In this document: piece after piece, positions 53,101 through 62,561 of the stretch
Layout of the letters: each line of letters begins with the position of its first letter
Numbering within the stretch: the first letter of the stretch is position 1
DNA from: Galbula dea
Taxonomy: Eukaryota > Chordata > Aves > Piciformes > Galbulidae
Direction: 5' to 3'
Assembly (NCBI GenBank): GCA_013399015.1
Contig: VWZX01002400.1
Coordinates: 434,001-498,000 of the forward strand
DNA length: 64,000 nucleotides
Notes under the pieces: model-generated
Databases searched by the model: none
Told to the model about the DNA's origin: nothing
Seen by the model: only the letters and a program-made list of their open reading frames with translations
Program-made: the position numbers and the translations under genes

Positions 53101-55977
53101 TGTCATCCCGGCAGGAGAGCGAGGATGCAGTGAAAGCCCTGGCAAAGGAGAAGGACCTCCTGGAGAGGGAGAAATGGGAGCTGCGGCGGCAAGCCAAGGA
53201 GGCAACCGACCACGCCAGCGCTCTCCGCTCCCAGCTCGACCTGAAAGACAACCGCATGAAGGAGCTGGAGGCTGAGCTGGCCATGGTGAGCTGGAGAGGG
53301 CAGTGAGCACGGCTCAGGGGTCAGCCCTGTGCTGATGCTGCAGGGGCTCAGTTCAACCCGTGCTTGGTACACCTCAGGGAGTTGTGCTGCAGTTCAATCT
53401 TTAGTGCAGCGTTGAGTGGATGTGGTGGCTGCATGGACATGGTGCCTGTGGTGGCTGCATGGTGGCTTCTGTGGCCGCAGTGATTGCATGCAAGTGGTGC
53501 CTTCTGTGGCTGCCATGGTTGTGAGCATATCCTGGCTACCATAGCTGCATGCATGTGGTGGCTTCTCTGGCTGCAGTGGTTGCATTCTTGTAATAGTGAC
53601 ATAAGTAAAATCCATGGCTCCAAAGGAGCTGAATCTCCTCGCTGTGGAGCAACACAGATTGGGTATTTACTTGCTGAGGGCATGTTGGGTTTGGTGCAGC
53701 ATGTTACTGCTGGTTCTGCTGCTGCAGGAGATGTTGATAAGGTTTTCTTCCTCCCCCCCTCCCAACACACATGACCTTGGTGTCCTTCTCCAGGCCAAGC
53801 AGTCCCTCGCCACGCTGACCAAGGACGTCCCCAAGCGCCATTCCTTGGCCATGCCGGGTGAGACAGTGCTGAATGGCAACCAGGAGTGGGTGATGCAAGC
53901 AGACCTCCCGCTGACAGCTGCCATCCGGCAGAGCCAGCAGACCCTCTACCACTCACACCCCCAGCACTCAGCGGACCGGCAAGGTGGGCATGGGCAAGTT
54001 CTCATGGTAGGAAGCCAAACCCCCTTTTGGGGAGCTGCCTTGTCAAAGAGTCTTAGAGAATCATTTTGGTTGGAAGATACCTTGGAGATCATTGAGTCCA
54101 ACCGTTAACCTAACACTGCCAGGTCATCTCTCAACCATGTCCCTCAGCACCACATCTCCGTGTCCTTTAAACCCCTCCAGGGATGGTGACTCCAGCACTG
54201 CCCTGGGCAGCCTGGGCCAGGCCTTGCCAACTCTTTTGGGCAAGAAATTGTTCCTCATGTCCAACCTAAACCTTCCCTGGCACAATTTGAGGCCATTTCC
54301 TTTCATCCTATCGCTTATTGCTTGGGAGAAGAGAGATTCCTCCCAAGAGCAAATAAAAATGGGCAAAATTCCCCCAAAATAGGGATGGGTTGGTTTTGGT
54401 GGTGGTTTGTTTTTTTTTTTAGGAAATGCCCCAGATGCTTTATGTGGGGTCAGCTTTGCTGCTGTGATGTCAACTCCTCCTTTGCCTTCCAGCTGTCAGA
54501 GTGAGTCCCTGTCATTCCCGGCAGCCATCCATCATCTCCGACGCCTCCGCGGCCGAGGGTGACCGGTCATCCACGCCGAGTGACATCAACTCACCCCGGC
54601 ATCGAACGCACTCGCTCTGCAACGTAAGGCACTGTGGGATGTGAGGAGGGGCTTGCTGCTGGGCAAAGAAGGTCTAGGGATGCTCTGGCTCCTCTGGTTC
54701 TCCCAGTGATGTTGGGTTGAGGTTGGAGATGTGCTGACCTGGATTGTTGCCTTTCCTGGAGGTGTAGCCCAGTCCCATGGTGATTTGGCTGCCAGAACAA
54801 GCTGCATTTGGATAGGAAGGTTGGGGGTTGGGGGGGAGTCCTGGGCTGGTTTTTGGGGCTGATTGAATTGGATCCATCTCCTTCTGCCTCAGGGGGACAG
54901 TCCTGGACCGGTACAGAAGAACTTGCACAACCCAATTGTACAGGTAGGGCATGAAGCTGTTTAAATCCTGCTTGGGAGAGCCAGTCCTGTGCTAGCAAGT
55001 ACTTCAGAGGCTCTGAATTGGGGTTTTAAAAACAAGAATGGAAGCCATCCCAAATTGCAAGTCTGAGATGTCTCAGATTGTCATGATTTGCCCCAGAATC
55101 CAGGCGGTGCTGTAGGTGGTTGCTGAGCTCTTGATGTTGAAAAGACACAGCCTAGATCAAGTTAGTCTTCTGTATTTGACCCTAAAAACAAGCCATGGAC
55201 AGACCCTGGCCCTGACCTTTCATAGAATCACAGACTGGTTTGGATTGGAAGAGACCTTTCAAGGTCATCTAGTCCAACCACCTCATGGAGCTGAAATCCT
55301 GAACCACTTGAATTAAGAAGCCAAAATCCCAGAAATGCAAGAGGGGGCCCAGTTTTCACTGATGGGACAAGGGGTGATGGTTTGAAACTAGAAGAGGAAG
55401 ATTTAAACTAGATAGAAGAAAGCATTGTTTTTCCACTGAGGGTGATGAGAGCCTGACCCAGGTTGTCCAGAGAGGTGGGAGATGTCCCATCCCTGGAACC
55501 ATTCCAGGTCAGGTTGTTTGGGCCTCCGAGCAACCTGATCTCTAGTTGCAGATGTCCCTGCTGACTGCAGGGTGGTTGAACTTAGATGACCTTGAAAGGT
55601 CCTTTCCAACCTAAACCAGGCTCTCATTACTACACATTCCACCATCATACACTCTTTTGGTCCATAACCTTACCATCACTTTGAACCTCAACTCCAATGA
55701 CCCCTGACCCTATGGTCCACCATCCCTGACACGAGGTGAGGAGGGGGAGGAGGAGGACAGGCAACTGACAAAGCTGAGTGACCCAACCCCATCTCCTCTC
55801 TCCTACTAGTCTCTAGAAGACCTGGAGGACCAAAAAAGGAAAAAGAAGAAAGAGAAGATGGGCTTTGGCTCCATCTCCAGGGTCTTCGCCCGGGGGAAGC
55901 AGCGCAAATCCCTTGACCCTGGCCTCTTCGACGGTACGGCTCCCGACTACTACATCGAGGAGGACGCGGACTGGTGA
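43918..55977 (+). CDS. KAZN: Kazrin, short isoform body (seven spliced coding exons)
   Basis: Kazrin is a cytoplasmic coiled-coil scaffold. From the literature it binds periplakin and ARVCF-type catenins at desmosomes and adherens junctions, influences the actin/Rho cytoskeleton, and acts in endosomal recycling with dynactin, EHD proteins and AP-1. The joined exons 43918-44109, 52517-52653, 53115-53285, 53794-53983, 54493-54623, 54893-54943 and 55810-55977 give one open frame closely matching vertebrate kazrin from memory. It starts LLREEVAQLQEEVHLLRQ and ends EEDADW-stop. All introns are GT-AG and phases match at every junction. The N-terminal half is heptad-rich coiled coil, the middle is Ser/Pro-rich and probably disordered, and a lysine-rich stretch (KRKKKKEK) lies near the end. 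The first exon is internal: its initial two bases complete an Ala codon begun upstream. From the internal Met at 43974 the frame is 327 codons. The SAM-domain exons of the long isoform are absent from the window. Confidence 0.95.
45293..45475. repeat. Purine-only minisatellite
   Basis: About 180 bases, almost all A and G. Imperfect units near 28 bases of the form GAGGAGGAGAAGAAG + AAGGCAAAAATAA, at least four in a row. Confidence 0.9.
50535..51003 (+). mobile_element. CR1 LINE 3' fragment
   Basis: GACATGCTGGAGGGTGTCCA through GGATGATTTTGGAGGTCTTT, with a good tail AATGATTCTGTAATTCTGTG. Confidence 0.94.
51943..52450 (-). mobile_element. CR1 LINE 3' fragment next to a KAZN exon
   Basis: CATAGGATGGTTGAGATTGG back to CTCTCCAGATGGGGCCTCAC. 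Its 5' edge is about 66 bases before the exon at 52517. Confidence 0.93.
52517..52653 (+). CDS. KAZN: KAZN exon: coiled coil (AMKADRKRLK segment)
   Basis: The acceptor is CCACAG at 52516 and the donor GTGAGT at 52654. The exon is 137 bases: CC completing Ala, then 45 codons. It encodes MKADRKRLKVEKTDLVSQ, then LYATLESREEQLRDF and NYEQHRK, in phase 0 at the 3' end. The upstream intron is 8.4 kb and ends with a minus-strand CR1 whose edge is only about 66 bases from this acceptor. Confidence 0.95.
53115..53285 (+). CDS. KAZN: KAZN exon: coiled coil (ESEDAVKALAKEKD segment)
   Basis: The acceptor is GGCAG at 53114 and the donor GTGAGC at 53286. The exon is 57 complete codons, phase 0 on both sides, so it could be skipped without a frameshift. 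It encodes ESEDAVKALAKEKDLLEREK through LDLKDNRMKELEAELAM, strongly charged and heptad-like. Confidence 0.95.
53400..53600. repeat. Imperfect minisatellite in a KAZN intron
   Basis: Repeats of about 37 bases built from GTGGCTGCATG, CATGTGGTGGCTTCT and GGCTGCAGTGGTTGCAT. It fills much of the 508-base intron between 53286 and 53793. Confidence 0.75.
53794..53983 (+). CDS. KAZN: KAZN exon: end of coiled coil into linker
   Basis: The acceptor is CTCCAG at 53793 and the donor GTGGGC at 53984, an acceptable but weaker donor. The exon is 63 codons plus one G. It encodes AKQSLATLTKDVPKRHSLAM, then NGNQEWVMQADLPLTAAIRQ and a His-rich YHSHPQHSADRQ tail. The PKRHSLAMP segment looks like a basic-context serine phosphosite; that function is inferred. 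A minus-strand CR1 begins about 66 bases after the donor. Confidence 0.95.
54050..54336 (-). mobile_element. CR1 LINE 3' fragment in a short KAZN intron
   Basis: TTAGAGAATCATTTTGGTTG through TTGAGGCCATTTCCTTTCAT. Takes up over half of the 509-base intron 53984-54492. Confidence 0.93.
54493..54623 (+). CDS. KAZN: KAZN exon: Ser-rich linker
   Basis: The acceptor is TTCCAG at 54492 and the donor GTAAGG at 54624. The exon is CT completing Ala, then 43 codons ending at Asn. It encodes VRVSPCHSRQPSIISDAS, then EGDRSSTPSDINSPRHRTH and SLCN, probably disordered with several proline-directed Ser sites. CpG content is higher than in the flanking introns, as in the other coding exons. Confidence 0.95.
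54893..54943 (+). CDS. KAZN: KAZN micro-exon (17 codons)
   Basis: The acceptor is GCCTCAG at 54892 and the donor GTAGGG at 54944. The 51 bases are phase 0 on both sides and encode GDSPGPVQKNLHNPIVQ. It is too short to stand out as an ORF and was recognised from kazrin. It could be skipped in frame. Confidence 0.93.
55220..55290 (-). mobile_element. CR1 LINE 3' tip
   Basis: TCATAGAATCACAGACTGGT, GAAGAGACCTTTCAAGGTCA and TCTAGTCCAACCACC. Confidence 0.88.
55335..55628 (+). mobile_element. CR1 LINE 3' end
   Basis: GATGGTTTGAAACTAGAAGA through ACCTTGAAAGGTCCTTTCC. Opposed to the minus tip just upstream; together they fill about 0.4 kb of the last KAZN intron. Confidence 0.9.
55810..55977 (+). 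CDS. KAZN: KAZN short-isoform terminal coding exon
   Basis: The acceptor is CTACTAG at 55809. The exon encodes SLEDLEDQKRKKKKEKMGFG, then SISRVFARGKQRKSLDPGLF and DGTAPDYYIEEDADW, stop TGA 55975-55977. The lysine-rich block is the basic motif of kazrin, described as a nuclear localisation and phosphoinositide-binding element. The last residues after LFD come from reading through an internal donor at 55934, which the long isoform uses instead. Short-isoform identity follows from known kazrin biology. Confidence 0.95.
   Translation, partial: SLEDLEDQKRKKKKEKMGFGSISRVFARGKQRKSLDPGLFDGTAPDYYIEEDADW
55934..55935 (+). promoter_or_regulatory. KAZN: Alternative 5' splice site within the last KAZN exon
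   Basis: The sequence GACG|GTACGG lies right after codons GLFD. Splicing here leaves one G, which would complete an Asp-type codon with the next long-isoform exon. Not splicing gives the 14-residue short tail and stop. This one decision separates short kazrin from the SAM-domain long form. The downstream exon is not in the window. Confidence 0.75.
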
Positions 55978-56972
55978 CCCCCTCCCTGTCCCCCCTGTAC
56001 ATACCCCAGCCCCACCTGCCTGTGGACGTGTTACCTGTTGTCTTGGGAGCGATGCAGTGGTGTAACTTCATTTTTTTCCCCCCCTTTTTTAATGTTTTTT
56101 GGTTGATTTGTTTGGGTTTTATGTTGTTTTTTTTTTTTTCCTTTTCCATCCCGCTAACTCCTTTGTTGTCACTTTGGGTTGATTGCTTTTTGTTGTTGTT
56201 GTTAGGTTGGTTTTTTGGGGGGGTTGGTGGGTTGTTTGTTTTGATTTTTGGTTTTTTTTGGTCTTCTTTCCTTCTTTTTGACAAAACTTGAAACTTGAAG
56301 GACTGCTGTGTCTCTGTAAATACCAGAAATATTGTGCACTTTGTGCTTGTGACGTCTCTTGTCCAAAACCCGCTGTTTTCTGGAGCCCAGCCCATGGGAT
56401 GTTCCTCACTTGGGGATCCAAGGACCTACCCAGCTGAAGGACCTTAGAGAGAAAACACACAGAACACAACACACACACACACACATAAAAAACCCCAAGA
56501 AAAACAACAAAGAAAAAGAACAGAAAGAAGAAAAATCTCTCCTTTGCTGTGATGTCTTCCTGGCCAAACCCCATGGAGGTGACCCTGGGCTGGTTGTAAC
56601 CTACTGGTCTGGAGCTGAGTGTCTTTGACCCTTTTCCTTTTGAGTTGTTCTTAATTTATTTGCACAAAGCCAGAGGAGTTCTAACTAAATTATTGCAGAA
56701 GAGTTTTTGGGATTTTATCTATTTTTCCACGTCGGTTGGGATGGGGTAGGGAGGAAGAAGAGAGGAGGAAGAAGGAGGGTGTGTTTGTACTGTACTATCC
56801 TGGGAAGCTACTGCCAAGGGTCTGGAGGTGAGGGGGATGGAGCCATGGATCCCCCATCCCAGTATCCCATGGCTGTGGATGCTCCAGGAGCACTTATTAA
56901 CGCCTTGGAAAACACAACTGTAACACAGGCCAAGAAATCAGCCGGGGAGGGGAAGCTGGGACCTGCTTTCCC

Positions 56973-57890
56973 NNNNNNNNNNNNNNNNNNNNNNNNNNNN
57001 NNNNNNNNNNNNNNNNNNNNNNNNNNNNNNNNNNNNNNNNNNNNNNNNNNNNNNNNNNNNNNNNNNNNNNNNNNNNNNNNNNNNNNNNNNNNNNNNNNNN
57101 NNNNNNNNNNNNNNNNNNNNNNNNNNNNNNNNNNNNNNNNNNNNNNNNNNNNNNNNNNNNNNNNNNNNNNNNNNNNNNNNNNNNNNNNNNNNNNNNNNNN
57201 NNNNNNNNNNNNNNNNNNNNNNNNNNNNNNNNNNNNNNNNNNNNNNNNNNNNNNNNNNNNNNNNNNNNNNNNNNNNNNNNNNNNNNNNNNNNNNNNNNNN
57301 NNNNNNNNNNNNNNNNNNNNNNNNNNNNNNNNNNNNNNNNNNNNNNNNNNNNNNNNNNNNNNNNNNNNNNNNNNNNNNNNNNNNNNNNNNNNNNNNNNNN
57401 NNNNNNNNNNNNNNNNNNNNNNNNNNNNNNNNNNNNNNNNNNNNNNNNNNNNNNNNNNNNNNNNNNNNNNNNNNNNNNNNNNNNNNNNNNNNNNNNNNNN
57501 NNNNNNNNNNNNNNNNNNNNNNNNNNNNNNNNNNNNNNNNNNNNNNNNNNNNNNNNNNNNNNNNNNNNNNNNNNNNNNNNNNNNNNNNNNNNNNNNNNNN
57601 NNNNNNNNNNNNNNNNNNNNNNNNNNNNNNNNNNNNNNNNNNNNNNNNNNNNNNNNNNNNNNNNNNNNNNNNNNNNNNNNNNNNNNNNNNNNNNNNNNNN
57701 NNNNNNNNNNNNNNNNNNNNNNNNNNNNNNNNNNNNNNNNNNNNNNNNNNNNNNNNNNNNNNNNNNNNNNNNNNNNNNNNNNNNNNNNNNNNNNNNNNNN
57801 NNNNNNNNNNNNNNNNNNNNNNNNNNNNNNNNNNNNNNNNNNNNNNNNNNNNNNNNNNNNNNNNNNNNNNNNNNNNNNNNNNNNNNNNNN
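56973..57890. other. Assembly gap (918 N)
   Basis: A run of N inside the KAZN 3' UTR. The right edge is a CT-rich tract, so the missing DNA is probably a long pyrimidine repeat that defeated sequencing. Any reading frame drawn across it is meaningless. Confidence 0.99.
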
Positions 57891-58055
57891 CTCTCTTTTT
57901 TTCCCCTCTCTCTTTTTTCCCCCTCTTTTTTTTCCCCCTCTCTTTTTTTTTCCCCTCTCTTTTTTTTCCCCCCTTTCTTTCTTTTCCCCCTCGCTTTCTT
58001 TTCCTCCTTTTTGTTCCCTTTCTCTCTTTTTGTTCCCTTTCTCTCTTTTGTATTT
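57891..58055. repeat. CT-rich pyrimidine tract
   Basis: Repeated CTCTTTTTTCCCC-like units, almost pure pyrimidine on the + strand, directly after the gap. In the 3' UTR such a tract could bind polypyrimidine-tract proteins; that is conjecture. Confidence 0.85.
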
Positions 58056-58419
58056 TTTGTTTTGCATTAGTTTTGGGGTTGGTTTTTTTGGTTTCTTTTT
58101 TTGTTCTTCTGTTTTTCTCACTTAACCTCTAACCCAGTCTGACAGTTTGATACCAACTCAAACTCAGATCAGCAATCTCTCTTACCCAGTAGTTTCCTTT
58201 GCATTTCAGCTTTTTTTTGTTCTTAATTGTTACTTTTTTTATTTTGTAAATTAGGAAATGATTCTAAAAATTACTAAGAGGATGATTTATTTAAAAGAGA
58301 ACTTCCATAAAATAGCATATGAATTATGGGTAACATTAGATTTAACTTTTTCCCCCTCCCAATGAGTGGGGGAGAATCCTTGAAGGCATGGATGCAAATA
58401 TAAAGTTATAAAAGATCTA

Positions 58420-58425
58420 AATAAA
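58420..58425 (+). promoter_or_regulatory. KAZN: Poly(A) signal AATAAA
   Basis: A canonical hexamer in an AT-rich block about 2.4 kb after the kazrin stop. I found no other AATAAA between the stop codon and this point in the sequenced part. The gap could hide an earlier one. Confidence 0.7.
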
Positions 58426-58440
58426 GCTTATTTTAAAGTA

Positions 58441-59195
58441 TGGATGAACTCCATGTGATTTAATTGCTTGTCAGAGAGAGATCCTGAGCTACTGGTGGCT
58501 GCAGTGGCACTGGGCATGAGCAGGTGAATGTCACCTCTGCAGTGGCTCAGGGGTGGATGGGGAGGGTCCTGAGGTGATGGGGAGGATGCAGGAGATGCTG
58601 CACCCCTGGACCAGCCCTTTCCCAGGACCAGCTGCTGGCTGAGCAACCAGATGTGGAGGTGCTGGTGGATCACTGGAGCCATCAGTGCATCAGGATACAA
58701 TGGGAATGGAAGGATTTAAGGTAAGTCAAGGTTTGAGGGTGAGAGGAACAGCCAGGAGGTGTCTGTCCCACTTGGGTGTGGAAGATGGAATGCTAAGGGG
58801 CAAGAAGCTGGTGGGACAGAGAAAAGAGAAGATTTTTGTGCTCTAACACTTGTTAGTGAAGAAATAATTGTTACCTGAGGATGGGTAAATTATGATCATG
58901 AATTTGCAGATGCCTTTGGTCAGTCCTAGGGGTTGTGCCAGCTCTTCCCACAGGGCCTGATGCTGTGGTGGAGTTGATGGCTGTGGGTGCAGGCTGGAGA
59001 TGTGGTGGAGGTGTGGGGGCTGTGGGTGCATGGCTGCTGTCATGGTTTGGTGGTGGTGTGCCCAGGGGGGCTATCTGTGGGGTCCTGGGGCCCTGCAGGG
59101 AAAACATCTCCTGGACCTGCTCTCCACAGTCAGAGCCCCTTGAGGTACTTGAGCTACAACTGACTGGGAGGTAAAAAAAAAGACCATTTCAGACA
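58441..59195. other. Downstream of the KAZN poly(A) site
   Basis: No gene or exon recognised. GTGGTGG-rich near 58970-59050. Either the intron of long kazrin or 3' flank. Confidence 0.5.
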
Positions 59196-59240
59196 AGACC
59201 TGCAATGATTTTCCAACCATCATGATTCTATGATTCCATT
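59196..59240 (+). mobile_element. CR1 LINE 3' tip
   Basis: TGATTTTCCAACCATCATGA, then the tail ATTCTATGATTCC. Confidence 0.8.
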
Positions 59241-59435
59241 ACTCTTTGATCTTCAAAGCCATAATCAAGGGTACAACTGAGAAGACAGACCTTTTCTTCT
59301 TGTTGTTTTTTTTGTTGCTGGGTTTTGGTTTGTTTTAACAAACAGCCTTCTGGGTTTGAGAGCAACTGTGGAGCAGGAGAGAGCCACCACAGTCTGAAAC
59401 AGTGCTGGAGGAGAAGCAAAAAGAGAATTTCTTTC

Positions 59436-59471
59436 TAGAGCACAAGTGTTGTGGGGAGCAGCTGAGGGAAC
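59436..59471 (+). mobile_element. CR1 LINE fragment cut at a single N
   Basis: TAGAGCACAAGTGTTGTGGG, then AGCAGCTGAGGGAAC, ending at the N at 59472. The rest of the element is missing, so sequence has probably been lost at the join. Confidence 0.85.
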
Positions 59472-59472
59472 N
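59472..59472. other. Single-N contig join
   Basis: One N interrupting a CR1 in mid-element. Confidence 0.8.
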
Positions 59473-59863
59473 TCTGACTCTTAGGAGATGACTAGAAGCC
59501 AGCTGCTGGCTGTGCAGTTCTGTCACCAAAGCTGTGACATAATTAATGGCAATTAAACATTGCATTAAAGTGTAACTATTGAGGGTGCAGAGATAAGCTG
59601 GGCACAGACCCTGGCAGGGTTTGCCATACTTGGAGCAGTTCCCTGCAAATATTTGGGGGTTTTTTCCCTTTGTTTGCTTTGTTTGCCTCATGCAAGGAAC
59701 AGGCTGTGGGTGCTCTGGGTGCTCCTTGAGCTGGGAGTGGGGCAGAGCTGTGGGTGCAACACTGGTCCCAGTGGGGCTTCTCCTCCTCCCTGGCTGTAGC
59801 AGATGCCTGTCCCTGTGCTGTGGGGAACACACTGAGTGTCCTGAGCCATCACCTGTACCTGAG

Positions 59864-60150
59864 AAGAATCATAGGCTGGTTTGGGTGGGAAGGAACCTTT
59901 CAAGGTCACCTAGTCTTAACCCCCCTGCAGTCAGCAGGGACATCTGCAGCTTGATCAGGTTGCTTAGAGCCTCAAACAACCTGACCTGGGATGGTTCCAG
60001 GGATGGAACATCTCCCACCTCTCTGGGCAACCTGGGCCAGGCTCTCACCACCCTCAGCATAACAAATTTCTTCCTTCTATCTAGATGTCCTTCTTTTAGT
60101 TTCAAACCATCAGCCCTTGTCCTGTCACAATAGCTCCTGCTACAAAGATT
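59864..60150 (-). mobile_element. CR1 LINE 3' fragment
   Basis: AGAATCATAGGCTGGTTTGG back through GTTTCAAACCATCAGCCCTT. Confidence 0.93.
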
Positions 60151-60209
60151 CTAGAATCACAGAACCTTTAAGGTTGGAAGAGACCTCTGAGATCATCAAG
60201 TCCAACTGG
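60151..60209 (-). mobile_element. CR1 LINE 3' tip
   Basis: AGAATCACAGAACCTTTAAG, GTTGGAAGAGACCTCTGAGA and TCATCAAGTCCAACTGG, starting where the preceding CR1 stops. Confidence 0.88.
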
Positions 60210-61931
60210 AATGGACCTTTAAAGGTCAATTAGCCTAGGAGGGGGGGAAATGAGTGATGTCTTCTGCTCTGCTTTCCAGGCTGAGCAGAAGTGTTTGTTC
60301 CCTGCAGTCCATTTGTGATATCCTGGGCTGAGGAATGTTCATCCCTACCCTGAGCTTCATGTCCCTGGCAGTGGAGGGCAGGGAGCCTGGTTTCTGCTGC
60401 ATCCCCCATGCATGTCTCCCTCCTCCACGCTGCTGCACTGCTGCCATCGTGTGATGGGTCCCTGAGCTGCATCACTGCAACCACCCTGGAGAACACAGAA
60501 GTCACCATAGCCACTTCAGGGACCCTTGTGCCCACCACACCTCGCTGCATCCTCACTACCACACGGCCAAGGCTTCTATGACCACTTGACTTTGGATGCC
60601 CACAGTCCACAACCATCCCCAGCTGAAAAGAAGTCTCTTCCATGGCTTAGGGATGCAGAGACCAGCTCAGCAGATGGGGGGTGAGGTGGTTTTTAGGCTT
60701 GGCTGTGCCCCCTCACTGGTGGTCCTGGCTTTGCTGTTGAGTGATGTTATAACCAAAGCCATGTTTACCTGTGGTGTCACCACTGTGCCCCTGTAGGTTA
60801 GGAGCAGGTTGGAGAGGTGGAAGCTTGGCACTGACTCACCTCATCCCTTCAGGCAGGTGATCTCTCCTCCCCAGGTTGGAGTTTTTGCATTCAAAAGCTA
60901 ACCTTGGATACACTAAACAGCTGAATTCCATCATCAGCTTGGCTGGTGGGGTTTGAGGCCTGGGGGGTCACAGACAGTGGGTGATGGAGACCATGAATGG
61001 TGGCAAATCTCCAAATGCTAGAGTCCAGGGGCACTGCTGAGGCTGCTGGTTTATCACTTGGGGTCACTGGGAATTTGGAAATCTCTCTGTCATCTGGTTC
61101 ATTTGTTCACCTTTTTACAGTGTTTTCCTTGAAGGTTCCTGCTGCCCTGCCCTGATCCAGCCCAGAGCTCCAACCACAGCACAGACCAAGTTGCTCCACT
61201 CCATCCCACTGGGACAGCAGTGCTAGGATCAGACCCTGCCTCCAGGGGATAAGGTTTCCTTGGAGTTCTAGCATCAGTGGTGAGTGATTTCCCAGTGAAT
61301 TCCCAGTCTCAGGCACAAGCTATCACTTCCCATCTGCTTCCATTTCTCCAAACCTCTGCTCAACTCCTCAACTCTCCAGCCCCATGTCACTATCACCATA
61401 GCTCTGCTCTCCCAGCCCTGTTATTCCCAAGCCCTCTCTTGTCCTCATCAAGCCACTTGCTTCCTGATGGCATAACCCAAGATGCAGAGGGAAATGAAAT
61501 TCCTCAGAAACTCAACCCAAGATGCTCCTGAGGGAAATGAAGAAGTTCCTCAGCACCACCTCCCACACTGTACTGGGAGTTCTCCTGCCCAGCAAAGCTG
61601 CACTTTGGCCAGCTAGGGCTAAACCAAAGCATCTCAGATGAGAGGCAGCAGCCCCAGACCAGTGCCAGGAGCAAGCTGCAAGTTGCTTATTATTCTTCTG
61701 ATTAATACAGCAGCTTAGCTTACTGGTTTCTAGGTTGTATTTGAAATGGCAGCCAGCACCCTGGTGCAGTGGTTAGACTGGTTCTACTGGAACCAGCATC
61801 CCAGCAGCCCCTAGGGATGCCCACTCCCTGCACTGGCTGCATTGGCAGGGAGATGCTAACAGGTCACATCTCATCCCACTGGCTGACCACAGGGTTGTGC
61901 CAAGCAGGATGCTCTGGTTTTGCAGGGACAG
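60210..61931. other. Non-coding stretch, nothing recognised
   Basis: No gene, exon or repeat recognised. Confidence 0.5.
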
Positions 61932-62138
61932 CCACAGAATCACAGAATGTTAGGGCTTGGAATGGACCTCTGGAGATCATCTAGTGCAACCCCCCTGTCA
62001 GAGGAGGTTCACTTAGAGCAGGTTGCACAGGATGGTGTCCAGGTGGGTTTGGAATGTCTCCATAGAATGAGACTCCACCAGCTCTCTGGGCAACCTGGGC
62101 TAGGGCTCTAGCACCCTCAAAGTAAAGAAGTTCCTCCT
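61932..62138 (-). mobile_element. CR1 LINE 3' fragment
   Basis: CAGAATCACAGAATGTTAGG through CTCTCTGGGCAACCTGGGCT and AGTAAAGAAGTTCCTCC. Confidence 0.92.
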
Positions 62139-62561
62139 AGGTCAGCCATGGGCTGTAGCTGTTAGCAGTTTGGAGTCAGCCAGGGCAGTGACCTGAGCTG
62201 GCTGCAGGTGTATCCCAGACCATGAATGTCATGTTTGCTGAGAAAAAAGGGGAGCCTCCTGCCTGGGCTCCTCCTGACCCTGTTCCTCTTCCTTCTCCTT
62301 CTCCTGAGGATGCTTTTCCATGCAGTGTGGCTGCTGTACCTTCCCTGGGCTGAATATACCTTTCTATGCTTTATATTGGCTTGGTAGTTTCATTAAATCT
62401 TTTTCCATTTCAGCCCAGAGGTCTTCTCTCCTTTTCCTGATTCACCTTCTCTGCTGGGGAGGAAACATCAGGTGAGAGAGAAACTGCACTCTCTAAATCC
62501 CAGGAGAGCAACCTAGCTGTGGGCAAGAGACACACCAGTATAGACCAGTGTGTGGGGACTG
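62139..62561. other. Non-coding stretch, nothing recognised
   Basis: Pyrimidine-rich TTCCTTCTCCTTCTCC near 62290. No gene recognised. Confidence 0.5.

Larger units (their letters stand above)
55978..58440 (+). other. KAZN: KAZN short-isoform 3' UTR (contains assembly gap)
   Basis: From the stop codon to just past the poly(A) signal the DNA is T-rich and free of CR1, unlike the surrounding introns. It has long T and G homopolymers at 56070-56280, a short CA run near 56470, the 918-base gap, and a CT-rich tract. The last 250 bases are AT-rich and end at AATAAA. The 3' limit is inferred from that signal. Confidence 0.7.

Noticed and set aside
55688..56395. Minus-strand ORF of 235 codons overlapping the last KAZN exon
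   Set aside because: Lys/Asn/Pro-rich low-complexity antisense of the kazrin exon and T-rich 3' UTR, with no independent support.
56707..58125. Open frame of over 400 codons on both strands
   Set aside because: It spans the 918-base N gap and exists only because N has no stops; the sequenced ends are 3' UTR and pyrimidine repeat.
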